A stretch of 64,000 bases of DNA from the NCBI RefSeq assembly GCF_002078235.1, contig NZ_MSGP01000004.1, positions 1 through 64,000 on the forward strand, in the 5' to 3' direction. Shown one piece after another: positions 16,616 to 25,501 of the stretch. The notes below the pieces were generated by a model, which was not told where the DNA came from, ran no database searches, and saw nothing but the letters and a program-made list of their open reading frames with translations. The position numbers and the translations under genes were made by a program. The stretch comes from Streptomyces viridosporus. Its GTDB lineage: Bacteria > Actinomycetota > Actinomycetes > Streptomycetales > Streptomycetaceae. Each line of letters opens with the position of its first letter. The stretch's first letter is position 1.

Positions 16616-16929
16616 CAGCCCGCGCTGCCCACCGCCTCCCGGGACGACCGGCATGCCGCCCCCGCCGGGCGCCGCAGACACCGAATCCTGGCCCTGCTCG
16701 AAGAGACCCCACCCGCCTGTGGAGACCCTGCGACATCGCGGCTCACTTCGGCGACGTCACCCTGGACACCATGTACAGGCAACTCTCCAGATGGGCCGAG
16801 AGCGGACTCATCCACGAGATCGGCCCCGGCCTCTGCACCCCCACAACTTGGTCACCAACTCCCTTGCAGTGACATGGAGATCGTTAACTACCCGGTCTTG
16901 GGACAAGGCCGGTCGATCGCTGGTGGCCC

Positions 16930-17108
16930 GAGATCGCCGCATCCATCGACACCGCCACAGCAATGCCAAGAGCGAGGGCATCAACCGCGTGACCAAGCTC
17001 GTCGCTCGCAACGTGTTCGACTTCCGCAATGCCGACCACCAGCGCCTACGAACACGTTGCGTCATCACCCGCCGAGCCCGCGGACATCTCCGCACTGCTC
17101 AACTTTGA
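16930..17108 (+). pseudogene. ISL3-type transposase, C-terminal remnant
   Basis: The plus frame ending at 17108 reads HSNAKSEGINRVTKLVARNV, then FRNADHQRLRTRCVITRRAR. This is the well-conserved end of ISL3-family transposases, including the SNAKSEGIN catalytic-Glu region. Everything upstream is missing. The bases from 16616 to 16930 hold no recognisable gene. Confidence 0.65.
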
Positions 17109-17149
17109 AGAGTAGGTATTCTGTCAATCATGCGAGTTAAGGCTGCGGC

Positions 17150-17890
17150 GTGATCGACGGTCTCGAACGGGCCGTGCGGATACTGGACCTGTTCTCCTCC
17201 GATGCTCCCGAGTGGACGGTCAGCGACGTGTGCCGCGCACTCGACCTCCCCAAGACGACGGTCTGGGATTACATGCAGAGCATGGCCGCTCTCGGTCTCC
17301 TGCGCCGCACGGGGCGCGGCCGCTACCGGCTCGGATGGCGCTCCTTCCAGCTGGGACTCCGCGCGCGGATGACCTCAGAGATCTCCGGTCCGGCTTGGTC
17401 AGAGATGCGCGACCTGGTCGACACCCACCACGAGACGGTTCAGCTGGCGGCCCGCTACCGCGGCGAGGTCGTCTACCTGGAGAAGATCGCACCGCACACC
17501 GGGGTCCGAGTCAACGCGACCCGGGTGGGCGAACGACTCCCGGCGCACTGCACAGCGGCCGGCAAGGTGCTGTTGGCCTACCTCTCCCCCCGTGAGCTCC
17601 GAACCGTCTATGGCGAAGGCGAGCTGAGGTCTCTCACGGCTCGTTCCATCACCACGCTCTCGACGCTGGAGACGGAGCTGTCCTCGGTTCGTGAGCGCGG
17701 GTACGCCCTGGACGTCGAGGAAGCCGTCGAGGGCATGTGCTGTGTCGCCGCACCGATCAGCAATCGACACGGCGACGTGTCGTGGGCACTGAGCATGAGC
17801 TTCCTCGAGTACCGGTTGCCCACCCATGGAGATGCGTACGCCCGCGCCGTGCTCGAGGCAGCTCGACGGCTCTCCGAGCACGCACCGTGA
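17150..17890 (+). CDS. IclR-family regulator of the HyuAB/LigAB catabolic genes
   Basis: GTG start. The 246-residue product has the N-terminal winged HTH (GLERAVRILDLFSS, LPKTTVWDYMQSMAALGLL) and the IclR effector domain (GEVVYLEKIAPHTGV, LPAHCTAAGKVLLAY, GYALDVEEAVEGMCCVAAPI). It lies in the same orientation 232 bases upstream of hyuA, and the gap contains two adjacent palindromes. IclR proteins next to aromatic-degradation genes usually respond to the pathway substrate. Here the effector is unknown. It begins right after the transposase graveyard, marking the left border of the island. Confidence 0.9.
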   Translation: MIDGLERAVRILDLFSSDAPEWTVSDVCRALDLPKTTVWDYMQSMAALGLLRRTGRGRYRLGWRSFQLGLRARMTSEISGPAWSEMRDLVDTHHETVQLAARYRGEVVYLEKIAPHTGVRVNATRVGERLPAHCTAAGKVLLAYLSPRELRTVYGEGELRSLTARSITTLSTLETELSSVRERGYALDVEEAVEGMCCVAAPISNRHGDVSWALSMSFLEYRLPTHGDAYARAVLEAARRLSEHAP

Positions 17891-17936
17891 CTCGATCCAT
17901 CGGATCGCCCGACTCCCGAGGTGGCGCTTCGGCGCC

Positions 17937-17964
17937 TGTTCGGCTGAGCCGAACAACGCGTTGT
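17937..17964. promoter_or_regulatory. Two adjacent palindromes, candidate IclR operator
   Basis: TGTTCGGC and GCCGAACA (17937-17944, 17948-17955) form an 8-bp inverted repeat around TGA. The perfect 12-base palindrome ACAACGCGTTGT (17953-17964) overlaps its end. They sit between the IclR gene and hyuA, about 160 bases before the hyuA start. The first could also fold as a weak terminator for the IclR gene. Confidence 0.4.
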
Positions 17965-18122
17965 CGACGAATGTGGAGCAGGTTACGGTCGCGGAAACAC
18001 CGCCTCCTTCTGGTGAATCCCAGATTCGGTTCGCACTGGCTGCGCTATTCACGTGAGCTGCAATTGCACTGATGCGCTCCACGTCCTCCAGCGCGCCGGT
18101 TCAACGCAATGGAGTCCTCTTG

Positions 18123-20207
18123 ATGGCGAACGCAAACAACAAGGCGAGTCGACGGATCGGAATTGACATCGGAGGTACTTTTACCGATCTCTTCGTGGTT
18201 GAAGGGAACGGTGAGTCTCGTATTTACAAGTCCCCGACCACTCCGCACGATCCGTCCGTTGGCTTGCTGAACGGATTGACCAAAGCAGCCGACAGCTTCG
18301 GTGAGTCGTTGGAAGACTTCCTCGGCGGGGTGTCCACGATCGTGCACGGCACGACGATTGCGACCAACGCCGTCCTGACCCGTCAGGGGGCGAGGACCGG
18401 CTTCGTCACGACGCACGGCTTCCGTGACCTGCTGAACATGCGCCGCGGCATCCGGGAGCGCCAGAACGACTCCAAGTACGCGCCACCGGCTCCGCTTGTC
18501 CCCCGGAATCTCATCGCCACGGTCCGCGAGCGTATCGATGTATCCGGCAACGAGGTCGTGGCGCTGCACGAGGAGGACGTGCGTGCGGCAGCGCGCCAGT
18601 TCCGCGAGCAGGGCGTCGAGGCGGTCGCGGTCTCCTACCTGTGGTCCTTCCTGGATCCCGCTCACGAACAACGCACCGCAGAAATCCTGCGCGAGGAACT
18701 CCCCGGCGTCTTCATCACGATATCCAGCGATGTCGTGCCCCAGATCCGCGCCTACGAGCGACACAGCACCACGGTGTTGAACGCCTTCGTCGGACCCAAG
18801 CTGCGGAACTACCTGGCGAACATCAAGCAGCAGCTGGCAGACCGCGGCTTCGGCGGAACCCTGCTCATCGTGCAGTCCAACGGCGGTGTGATGTCGCCCG
18901 AGATCGCCAGTGATTCGGCAGTCAATGCCCTCATGTCCGGCCCGGCGGCCGGGCCGGGGGCGGCCCTGCAGTACGCCCGTCGGCACGGCTCCGAGGACGT
19001 CATCACCGTCGACATGGGAGGCACCAGTTTCGACGTCGCGCTGGTGCGCGACGGCGAGTCGTTGCTCACCAGCGACAGCGAGATCGGCGGATATCGAGTC
19101 GCCCTGCCCATGCTGGACATTCACACCGTGGGTGCGGGTGGCGGTTCGCTGGTGTGGGTGGATTCCGGCGGCATCCTCCGGGTCGGTCCGCAGAGCGCCA
19201 CCGCCAACCCGGGGCCTGCCTGCTACGGCCGCGGTGGCGAGAACCCCACGACCACCGATGCCGATCTCCTCATGGGCTACCTGAACCCGGACATGTTCGG
19301 GGACGGTGCCTTCACCCTGGACGTCGAAGCGGCCCGCACGGCCGTCGAGGAGAAGGTCGCGAAGCCGCTGGGGCTCTCGGTCACCGAAGCGGTCGAAGGC
19401 ATCTACCGCGTGGTGAACGCGACCATGGCCGAGGCCGTCAGCGCCGTCTCGGTCAAGCGCGGTGTCGACCCTCGTGAATTCACCATGGTGGTCGCCGGCG
19501 GCGCCGGCCCGATCCACGCCGTGCCGATCGCGCAGGAACTCGGTATCAACCGCATCGTCGTCCCCCGCGAGTCGTCGGTGTTCTGCGCCGTCGGCACCCT
19601 CCTGACCGACCTCAAGCACCTGTACGCGCGCACCTTCGTCTCGGACATGGACTCCTTGGATCTGGACCGGGTCAGCGAGCTGTACCGGGAGATGCGGGAC
19701 GAAGCCGTCGAGACGCTCCGCTCGGAGAACGTGGAGGACGACGCGATCGACCTGTTCTTCAGCGCTGACGTGCGTTACATCGGCCAGTTCACCGAGATCG
19801 AGGTCCCCGTGACCTTCAACGGCGAACTCACCCCGGAATCGATCAAGCAGCTGGTCAGCGACTTCGAGGCGAAGCACGAGGCCCTCAACGGTTACGCCAT
19901 GCCCGGGGAGGCCACCGAGCTCATCAACGTGCGCCTCACCTCGTTGGGTCGCACCGCCAAGCCCGCCCTCGCCGACCACGCCTCCGTGGGCGAGGACCCC
20001 TCGGCCGCGCGCAAGGGCACCCGTGAGGCGATCTTCTCCGGCTCACTCATCCAGACCGACGTCTACGACGGCCTTGCCCTGCGCCGTGACAACCGCATCC
20101 TCGGCCCCGCGATCATCGAGCAGCCCACCACCACCGTCGTCCTCATCGAGGGCTACGCCATGACGGTGGACTCGCAGGGCCACTACGTCATCGAGCCGGC
20201 GAACTGA
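18123..20207 (+). CDS. hyuA: Hydantoinase/oxoprolinase A-subunit family protein (HyuA)
   Basis: The 694-residue protein has the ASKHA-fold N-terminus GIDIGGTFTDLFVV and HGTTIATNAVLTRQGARTGF. It also has the central signature LMSGPAAGPGAALQYA, ITVDMGGTSFDVALVRDGE and TVGAGGGSLVWVD, ending in a beta-rich domain (NRILGPAIIEQPTTTVVL). Family members hydrolyse hydantoins or 5-oxoproline with ATP, or carboxylate ketones, always with a HyuB partner, encoded next. Its place beside a ring-cleavage dioxygenase and an amidase is unusual. It suggests a cyclic amide, ureide or carboxylation step in an aromatic pathway. The exact reaction cannot be read from sequence. Confidence 0.9.
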   Translation: MANANNKASRRIGIDIGGTFTDLFVVEGNGESRIYKSPTTPHDPSVGLLNGLTKAADSFGESLEDFLGGVSTIVHGTTIATNAVLTRQGARTGFVTTHGFRDLLNMRRGIRERQNDSKYAPPAPLVPRNLIATVRERIDVSGNEVVALHEEDVRAAARQFREQGVEAVAVSYLWSFLDPAHEQRTAEILREELPGVFITISSDVVPQIRAYERHSTTVLNAFVGPKLRNYLANIKQQLADRGFGGTLLIVQSNGGVMSPEIASDSAVNALMSGPAAGPGAALQYARRHGSEDVITVDMGGTSFDVALVRDGESLLTSDSEIGGYRVALPMLDIHTVGAGGGSLVWVDSGGILRVGPQSATANPGPACYGRGGENPTTTDADLLMGYLNPDMFGDGAFTLDVEAARTAVEEKVAKPLGLSVTEAVEGIYRVVNATMAEAVSAVSVKRGVDPREFTMVVAGGAGPIHAVPIAQELGINRIVVPRESSVFCAVGTLLTDLKHLYARTFVSDMDSLDLDRVSELYREMRDEAVETLRSENVEDDAIDLFFSADVRYIGQFTEIEVPVTFNGELTPESIKQLVSDFEAKHEALNGYAMPGEATELINVRLTSLGRTAKPALADHASVGEDPSAARKGTREAIFSGSLIQTDVYDGLALRRDNRILGPAIIEQPTTTVVLIEGYAMTVDSQGHYVIEPAN

Positions 20208-20230
20208 CCGGTTTGAAGGGAATCAATCAG

Positions 20231-21982
20231 ATGACACAGACGCGACCCACGTCCAACCCCATTCTCGTGGCCGTGATCGGCAGCGCCCTGGACGGCATCA
20301 CCAGCGAGATGGGCGAAACCATGCTGCGCACGTCGCGCTCGCCGATCTTCGTGGAAGCCCGCGACTTCGCGACCTCCATCTTCAGCGCAGACTGCCGGCT
20401 GCTCGCCCAGACCCACTACATTCCCGTCATCGGTGGGGCGACGCCGTTCGCCCTGCGCGCCATCGCGGAGTTCTTCGGTGATGACGTGAACGACGGCGAC
20501 ATCTTCATTCACAACGATCCGTTCAACGGCGGCTCGCATCTGCCCGACATCACCATTGCCCGGCCGGTCTTCTGGAACGGTGAGCTCGTCTTCTGGGCGA
20601 CGACCAAGGGGCACAATGTCGACGTCGGTGGCGGCGGTGTCGTCGGGTTCAACCCCGGAGCCCGGGATGTCCTGGAGGAGGGCATCCGGATCCCCCCGGT
20701 CCGTGTCGTCGAGAAGGGCGAGCTGCGGCGTGACACCTGGGAGCTCCTCCTCTCCAACGTGCGGATGCGTGCCCTGGTGGAGAGCGTGCTGAACTGCCAG
20801 ATCGGCGCCACTGCGATCGGCGAACGGCGCCTCAAAGCGCTCCTGGAGAAGTACGGACCGCAGACCATCAGCGACGCCACCGATGAGCTGCTGCAGGCGA
20901 GCGCACGCCAGGTCCGCGCTGAAATAGCTGAAATCCCCGACGGCGAGTACAGCGCCGAAGCGCTGCTCGACAATGACGGCATCGACAAGGACCGGTCCTA
21001 CCGGATCGCCCTGACGATCAGGGTCGACGGCGAGAACCTCACCTTCGACTTCAGTGAGAGCGACGAGCAGGCCAAGGGCTTCATCAACAGCACGATCGCC
21101 AACACCGTCTCCTCGGCCCATCTGGCCCTGTTCGGCTGCATCGACCCGGACATTCGCTACAACGCCGGCGCCATCGAACCGATCGACGTCGTTGCCCCCG
21201 CCGGCTCCATCACCAATCCCCATGACCCGGCGCCCGTCGCCGCGTGTACCGTCCCGACCTGTGAGGCCATCGCCTCAGCGGTCTGGGTGGCTCTCTCCCA
21301 GGCCATTCCCAGCCGCGCCCACGCCGGCTGGGCCCGCTGGTGCACGCCTGCCACGATGGGGATGAATCCCCGCACCGGGCGTCACTTCGGCGACCTCCAC
21401 TTCCTGGGCAAGGGCGGCAGCGGTGCCACCGAGGGCTTCGACGGCTGGGACCACCTCTCCCCCTCGAACACCCTGGGCGGACTGCGCGCTCCGGACCCCG
21501 AACTGCATGAGCTGGACACGCCGTACCTGCTGGAGGAGCTCGAGTACCTCCCCGACAGCGCGGGGGGCGGCCAGTGGCGTGGCGGTCTCGGCGTGCGTTA
21601 CCGGTGGCGGGTACTGGCCGACGACATCGCCTGCGCCACCTACGGCAGCGGCTTCATGCCCGAGACCGCGCCCGTGGGCCTGCTCGGTGGCGAGCCCGGC
21701 ATCGTCCAGAGCCTGACCCTGACCCGCGCCGGCGCCGACCCCGTCGAGATCGAGTCCAACTCGTTCTACACGCTCAACAAGGGCGATGTCTTCGAGGTCA
21801 TCTCGAGCGGTGGCGGCGGGTTCGGCGATCCGCATCTCCGCCCCGTCGAGCTGGTGGTGCGCGACGTCCGGGACGGCGTGGTCTCGATCGACGCCGCCCG
21901 CACCGTCTACGGCGTCGACATCGACCCCGACACCCTGGAAGTCCGTCAGGACGAGACCCGGAAACTGCGCGCCGCGGGCTGA
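20231..21982 (+). CDS. hyuB: Hydantoinase/oxoprolinase B-subunit family protein (HyuB)
   Basis: ATG at 20231, about 11 bases after GAAGGG. The 583-residue product has the HyuB hallmarks: SEMGETMLRTSRSPIFVEAR at the N-terminus, IFIHNDPFNGGSHLPDITI, and TTKGHNVDVGGGGVVGFNPG. The C-terminus has GGQWRGGLGVRYRWRV and SSGGGGFGDPHLRP. It forms the catalytic or scaffold partner of HyuA. No separate small subunit, as in acetone carboxylase, is encoded nearby, which favours an amide-hydrolysing over a ketone-carboxylating enzyme. That is inference. Confidence 0.9.
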   Translation: MTQTRPTSNPILVAVIGSALDGITSEMGETMLRTSRSPIFVEARDFATSIFSADCRLLAQTHYIPVIGGATPFALRAIAEFFGDDVNDGDIFIHNDPFNGGSHLPDITIARPVFWNGELVFWATTKGHNVDVGGGGVVGFNPGARDVLEEGIRIPPVRVVEKGELRRDTWELLLSNVRMRALVESVLNCQIGATAIGERRLKALLEKYGPQTISDATDELLQASARQVRAEIAEIPDGEYSAEALLDNDGIDKDRSYRIALTIRVDGENLTFDFSESDEQAKGFINSTIANTVSSAHLALFGCIDPDIRYNAGAIEPIDVVAPAGSITNPHDPAPVAACTVPTCEAIASAVWVALSQAIPSRAHAGWARWCTPATMGMNPRTGRHFGDLHFLGKGGSGATEGFDGWDHLSPSNTLGGLRAPDPELHELDTPYLLEELEYLPDSAGGGQWRGGLGVRYRWRVLADDIACATYGSGFMPETAPVGLLGGEPGIVQSLTLTRAGADPVEIESNSFYTLNKGDVFEVISSGGGGFGDPHLRPVELVVRDVRDGVVSIDAARTVYGVDIDPDTLEVRQDETRKLRAAG

Positions 21983-22028
21983 CCACCGCGCCCCCATCCC
22001 GCTTTCGAGCAACGAAGGAAACCTCACC

Positions 22029-22895
22029 ATGGCCAACATCAGCCTCGCCGTGGCCGCGAGCCACGCTCCGGGCCTGATCGGCATGTTCGATCAGGCGCCC
22101 CGAGAGTCACAACAGGTAGTCAGCTCCGCCTACGGTTCGTTGGCACGACAGATCCGTGAGGCCGATCTCGATGTGATCATCATGGTGGCCAACGACCACA
22201 TGGCGAACAATCGCATCCGGGAATACCCGGATTTCATCGTCGGTATGGCACCCGAGCACCGCGGCCCGGCCGAATTCTTCAAGGACTGGCTGGCGTGCGA
22301 CGAATACGCGATCCCGGGCCGCCCAGATATCGCCGAAAAGATCCTCAATGGTCTGAGCCAGCGGGGCGTGCGCGTCTCCGCGACCCGTGAGAATCTCAAC
22401 TTCGACGACAACATTTCTGTTCCGGTGGTCAAGACCGAGATCGAAGCCAGCGGCGTTCCGATCATCCCCATCCTCCAGAACGTCACGGTTCCCCCCTTCC
22501 CCGATCAGCACCGCTGCTATGAGATCGGCCGGCAGCTGGCCGATCTCATCGAGAACGACCTGCCGTCCGACCTGCGCGTCGGCCTCTTCGCCACCGGCGG
22601 CATGAGCCACGAGCCCGGAGGTGTCCGGGACTTCTGGATCGATGAGGACTTCGACAACTGGTTCCTCGGCCTGCTCGCGAACGGCGACCACGACAAGGTC
22701 TTGGCCGAGGTCACCCTGCAGCGGCTGGAGGAGGCCGGCAGCGGCGGTACCGGAGAGCTGCTGAGCTGGATCCTCGTCATGGGAGCGATCGGCGAGCGGC
22801 ACTGCAATGTGCTCGGGTACACCGCCTGGGACAAGTGGCGCTGTGGCATCGGTGCCGTCAGCTGGGACATGACGTCGGCGCCCGCCGGACGCTGA
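22029..22895 (+). CDS. Class III extradiol ring-cleavage dioxygenase, catalytic (LigB-type) subunit
   Basis: This 288-residue protein of the LigB superfamily has its metal-ligand region in AVAASHAPGL (His13). It also has VANDHMANN, the HRGPAEFFKDWLACDEY segment and TGGMSHEPGG, which holds the expected catalytic His. Enzymes of this class insert O2 next to the hydroxyls of catechol-like substrates, with Fe(II). A separate LigA-type subunit follows 14 bases later, so the pair is heteromeric like protocatechuate 4,5-dioxygenase and 2-aminophenol 1,6-dioxygenase. The downstream hydrolase and mhpDFE imply a product that breaks down to 2-hydroxypentadienoate, unlike the protocatechuate 4,5 pathway. 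Confidence 0.85.
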   Translation: MANISLAVAASHAPGLIGMFDQAPRESQQVVSSAYGSLARQIREADLDVIIMVANDHMANNRIREYPDFIVGMAPEHRGPAEFFKDWLACDEYAIPGRPDIAEKILNGLSQRGVRVSATRENLNFDDNISVPVVKTEIEASGVPIIPILQNVTVPPFPDQHRCYEIGRQLADLIENDLPSDLRVGLFATGGMSHEPGGVRDFWIDEDFDNWFLGLLANGDHDKVLAEVTLQRLEEAGSGGTGELLSWILVMGAIGERHCNVLGYTAWDKWRCGIGAVSWDMTSAPAGR

Positions 22896-22909
22896 GAGGA
22901 GAGCTCACC

Positions 22910-23236
22910 ATGAGTCTGGAAGGCATCAACCGAGCCCTGGTCTCCCACGATCTGGTGCAGGACCTCAAGTGGAACGCCGACCTGCGCCAGGAGTTCGAGG
23001 AGGACGAGTCGGCCGTGCTCGACCGCTACGAGCTGACCCCGGCCGAACGCACCGCCATCGAGGAACGGGACTTCCGTACCCTCTACGACCTGGGGTTCCA
23101 CCCCTACCTCGGGGCACAGTTCGCCCGGATCCTCTTCGCCAACAACAAGTCCGGCGCCACCAGCGCTGTCCAGCATCTGCTGGCCTCGATCCGTCGGGAA
23201 CCGGCTCCGGGCCACGGTGAAGCGAGCGAAGCGTGA
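22910..23236 (+). CDS. Class III extradiol dioxygenase, small (LigA-type) subunit
   Basis: The ATG at 22910 follows GAGAGGAGAG. The 108-residue all-helical protein resembles the alpha subunit of LigAB enzymes: NADLRQEFEEDESAVLDRYE, LTPAERTAIEERDFRTLYDL and GFHPYLGAQFARIL. In LigAB the small subunit lids the active site and shapes substrate choice. It overlaps the amidase gene by GTGA, so ring cleavage and amide hydrolysis are translationally coupled. Confidence 0.85.
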   Translation: MSLEGINRALVSHDLVQDLKWNADLRQEFEEDESAVLDRYELTPAERTAIEERDFRTLYDLGFHPYLGAQFARILFANNKSGATSAVQHLLASIRREPAPGHGEASEA

Positions 23237-24219
23237 CGCAGGAGACCACCTGCCCGGCCCCGGCCGACTCGCCGGGGCCGGGGCACCGCGTCCACGAGCT
23301 CCCTGCCGGACCGGACACCGTTCGAGTCGGGGTGATCGATCCGGCCGCGCCGCCGGTGCTCACGATCGACCCCGGCGACGAGGTCACCCTGTCGACCTGG
23401 GGGCATTGGGGCGACAAGGTGACACCGGACACCGTCATGGAGGACTTCCCGGCCCTCCGAGCGGCCTTCCCGGACGCTCTCGGGCCCCACTCCCTCACCG
23501 GCCCCATCCATGTGCGCGGAGCGCGTCCCGGCGACACCTTGGTGGTGGACGTGCTGGCGCTCACGCCCGCAGCACACGGGTTCAACCTGGTGGTGGCCCA
23601 GCCCCGTGGCCGGGGCGTCCTCCGCGACCGGTTCCCCGCAGGAACGATCCGCCACTTCGACCTGGACCGCAGCTCCATGACCACCACCCTCGGTGGCAAG
23701 GTGCGCGTGCCCCTCAAACCGTTCCTGGGCATCATGGGAGTGGCGCCGGCCGAGGACGGTCCGCGGAGCACGGTGGAACCCGGCTGCTTCGGCGGCAACA
23801 TGGACCTCTCCGCACTCGTCGTCGGCTCCCGTCTCAGACTGCCCGTCTTCCGGGACGGTGCCGGCTTCTACTGCGGTGACGGCCACGCGGTCCAAGGGGA
23901 CGGCGAAGTGAACCAGACCGCCATCGAAACCGGCATGGACCATGTCCGGTTGCGGTTCACGGTGGAACAGGGAGTGCGGCTGCGTACCCCCCGGGCCGAA
24001 ACCGAGACTCATTTCGTCTCCACCGGTTTCGGGAAGACCCTCGAGGACGCCGCCCATGACGCGGTGGACGACCTGGTGAACTGGCTGGTCGAGGAAGGCC
24101 TCGACCCAGAAGAGGCCTACAGCCTCTGCTCCATCGCTGCGGATGTCCGCGTGACCCAGATGGTGAACGGCGTCGTGGGCGTTCACGCCGTCATCGAGAA
24201 GCTCACCCGCCGGCCGTGA
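23233..24219 (+). CDS. Acetamidase/formamidase-family amidohydrolase
   Basis: The GTG start overlaps the LigA stop, giving 328 residues. Family landmarks are GDEVTLSTWGHWGDKVTPDT, TGPIHVRGARPGDTLVVDVL, FLGIMGVAPA, PGCFGGNMD and the metal-site segment GDGHAVQGDGEVNQTAIETG. FmdA/AmdA enzymes hydrolyse short amides to acid plus ammonia. Coupled to the dioxygenase, it may release ammonia from an amide or formamide side product of the aromatic substrate, though the actual amide is unknown. The first ~20 residues are Pro-rich and variable. Confidence 0.88.
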   Translation: MTQETTCPAPADSPGPGHRVHELPAGPDTVRVGVIDPAAPPVLTIDPGDEVTLSTWGHWGDKVTPDTVMEDFPALRAAFPDALGPHSLTGPIHVRGARPGDTLVVDVLALTPAAHGFNLVVAQPRGRGVLRDRFPAGTIRHFDLDRSSMTTTLGGKVRVPLKPFLGIMGVAPAEDGPRSTVEPGCFGGNMDLSALVVGSRLRLPVFRDGAGFYCGDGHAVQGDGEVNQTAIETGMDHVRLRFTVEQGVRLRTPRAETETHFVSTGFGKTLEDAAHDAVDDLVNWLVEEGLDPEEAYSLCSIAADVRVTQMVNGVVGVHAVIEKLTRRP

Positions 24220-24264
24220 CCGGCGCCTCGGCCGTTGCAGGACAGCACAGTGAAAGGAATGCCG

Positions 24265-25125
24265 ATGACCACCATCGAGATCCCCGAGTATCGAACCGCC
24301 GCCTTCTTCGGCCTCGAAGACAAGTGGTTGCCCACCGGTGACGGCGAGCTCACCCACTACCACGAACTCGGCGAAGGGACCCCGATCCTCTTCCTGCACG
24401 GCTCGGGGACCGGTGTCACCGCCGCCGCCAACTGGTGGCTGAATCTGCCTCGCCTCGCGGAGCAGGGGCGCTGCGTCGCCGTCGACTCCATCGGCTACGG
24501 CCAGACCGTCGTGGCGCCGGGCACCGAATACGGGATCCGGGAGTGGGGCCGGCATGCGCTGCGCGTCCTCGACGCATTGGGCATCGACAAGACCTGGATC
24601 ATCGGCAACTCGATCGGCGGCTGGATCGCCCTGCAGCTCGCCATCGACGCCCCCGAGCGTCTCCTGGGCATCGTCTCGATGGGCACCGGAGGCGCGAAGA
24701 AGACCGCAGCACTGGCGGGCCATGCCAAGCCCGAACTGTCGCCGGCCGGCATCCGCCGCACCCTGGAGCAGTTCGTCGTGGACAGGGACCTGGTCACCGA
24801 TGAACTGGTCAACCTGCGCTATCAGGCAGCCCTGAACGACAGCGCGTCGAGCCGGCTGAAAGAGGTCGTGGCAGCCCGCGACCGCGACCGGGACGTGCTG
24901 CCGCTCGACCTCGACGCACTCTCGAAACTGGACATACCCGTGCTGCTGATCCACGGGATGCAGGACGTGGTCATCCCGGTCTCGCGGACGTGGGAACTTC
25001 TGAACACCATCCCGAACGCCGACGCACACCTCTTCAGCCAGTGCGGCCACTGGTCCCAGGTCGAACGCGCCGAGGAGTTCAACGAGGTGGTCGGCCAATA
25101 CCTCCGTAGGCACGCGGGCCGCTGA
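24265..25125 (+). CDS. Alpha/beta hydrolase, probable meta-cleavage-product hydrolase
   Basis: The ATG at 24265 is chosen because AAGGA lies six bases upstream. The alternative ATG at 24259 abuts the ribosome-binding site. The 286-residue product has an HGSGTG oxyanion loop, the nucleophile elbow GNSIGG (Ser), the acid in GMQDVVIP and the catalytic His in CGHWSQVERAEEF. This is the set seen in HsaD/BphD/MhpC enzymes, which split C-C bonds of ring-cleavage products. Together with mhpDFE downstream, it predicts release of an acid plus 2-hydroxypenta-2,4-dienoate. Confidence 0.85.
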   Translation: MTTIEIPEYRTAAFFGLEDKWLPTGDGELTHYHELGEGTPILFLHGSGTGVTAAANWWLNLPRLAEQGRCVAVDSIGYGQTVVAPGTEYGIREWGRHALRVLDALGIDKTWIIGNSIGGWIALQLAIDAPERLLGIVSMGTGGAKKTAALAGHAKPELSPAGIRRTLEQFVVDRDLVTDELVNLRYQAALNDSASSRLKEVVAARDRDRDVLPLDLDALSKLDIPVLLIHGMQDVVIPVSRTWELLNTIPNADAHLFSQCGHWSQVERAEEFNEVVGQYLRRHAGR

Positions 25126-25134
25126 TCGCGGGCA

Positions 25135-25365
25135 TCGACGTCGTCGACCCGGGCCTGATCCACGACATACGCATCGACGAGTCGAACGACCCTGACGTCG
25201 GCGGCCTGCCCGCTCACGAACGTCATCGAGGACCAGGCCAAGTCCGCCACGGAGGGCCTCGTCAGCGAGCTGCGCATCAACTGGGTCCGGATGCCGCCGT
25301 GGGGCCCCGACAAGATCACGGACGACGGCCGCGAGCAGCTGCGGGCGCTCGCGTTCAACGTCTGA
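25135..25365 (+). pseudogene. DUF59 (metal-sulfur cluster assembly) gene, decayed
   Basis: Reading frames here encode DVVDPGLIHDIRIDESNDPD and, in another frame, TSAACPLTNVIEDQ, LRINWVRMPPWGPDKITDDG and REQLRALAFNV with a stop. These pieces match the ~105-residue MIP18/DUF59 proteins that follow SUF operons. The 5' end is missing, and about ten codons plus the frame are lost in the middle. It is a remnant of the ancestral locus between the two catabolic blocks. Confidence 0.75.
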
Positions 25366-25385
25366 GATCAACGTATGGGACAGCG

Positions 25386-25429
25386 ACACGGAGACGGCGA
25401 GATCCGTACGGATCTCGCCGTCTCCGTGT
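25386..25429. terminator. 44-base perfect palindrome, probable terminator
   Basis: Arms 25386-25407 and 25408-25429 are exact reverse complements with no spacer (centre GTAC), 20 bases after the DUF59 remnant stop. In Streptomyces such long GC-rich hairpins commonly end transcripts. It would stop both the catabolic operon and read-through from the right. Confidence 0.7.
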
Positions 25430-25501
25430 GTCCCCGGCGGTGCGTGTCAAATCGTTCCCCCAATATGTACGGCCGTATACAACGCTCGCCAGGCTCCCGC
25501 C

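Noticed and set aside
18045-19979. 644-codon minus-strand ORF opposite hyuA
   Set aside because: Antisense shadow rich in His, Arg, Gly and Asp. hyuA is clearly coding.
18123-21982. Acetone or acetophenone carboxylase
   Set aside because: HyuA/HyuB families overlap with these carboxylases, but the small third subunit and ketone-related genes are absent. The amidase and ring-cleavage neighbours fit a cyclic-amide substrate at least as well.
22029-23236. Naming the dioxygenase protocatechuate 4,5-dioxygenase (LigAB)
   Set aside because: Family and subunit layout fit, but the downstream hydrolase and mhpDFE genes belong to a different cleavage route from the protocatechuate 4,5 pathway, and no LigC/LigI/LigJ genes are present. 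The substrate was left open.
23104-25389. 761-codon minus-strand ORF opposite the amidase and hydrolase
   Set aside because: Typical high-GC antisense frame. Both plus-strand genes have full catalytic motifs and coupled starts.
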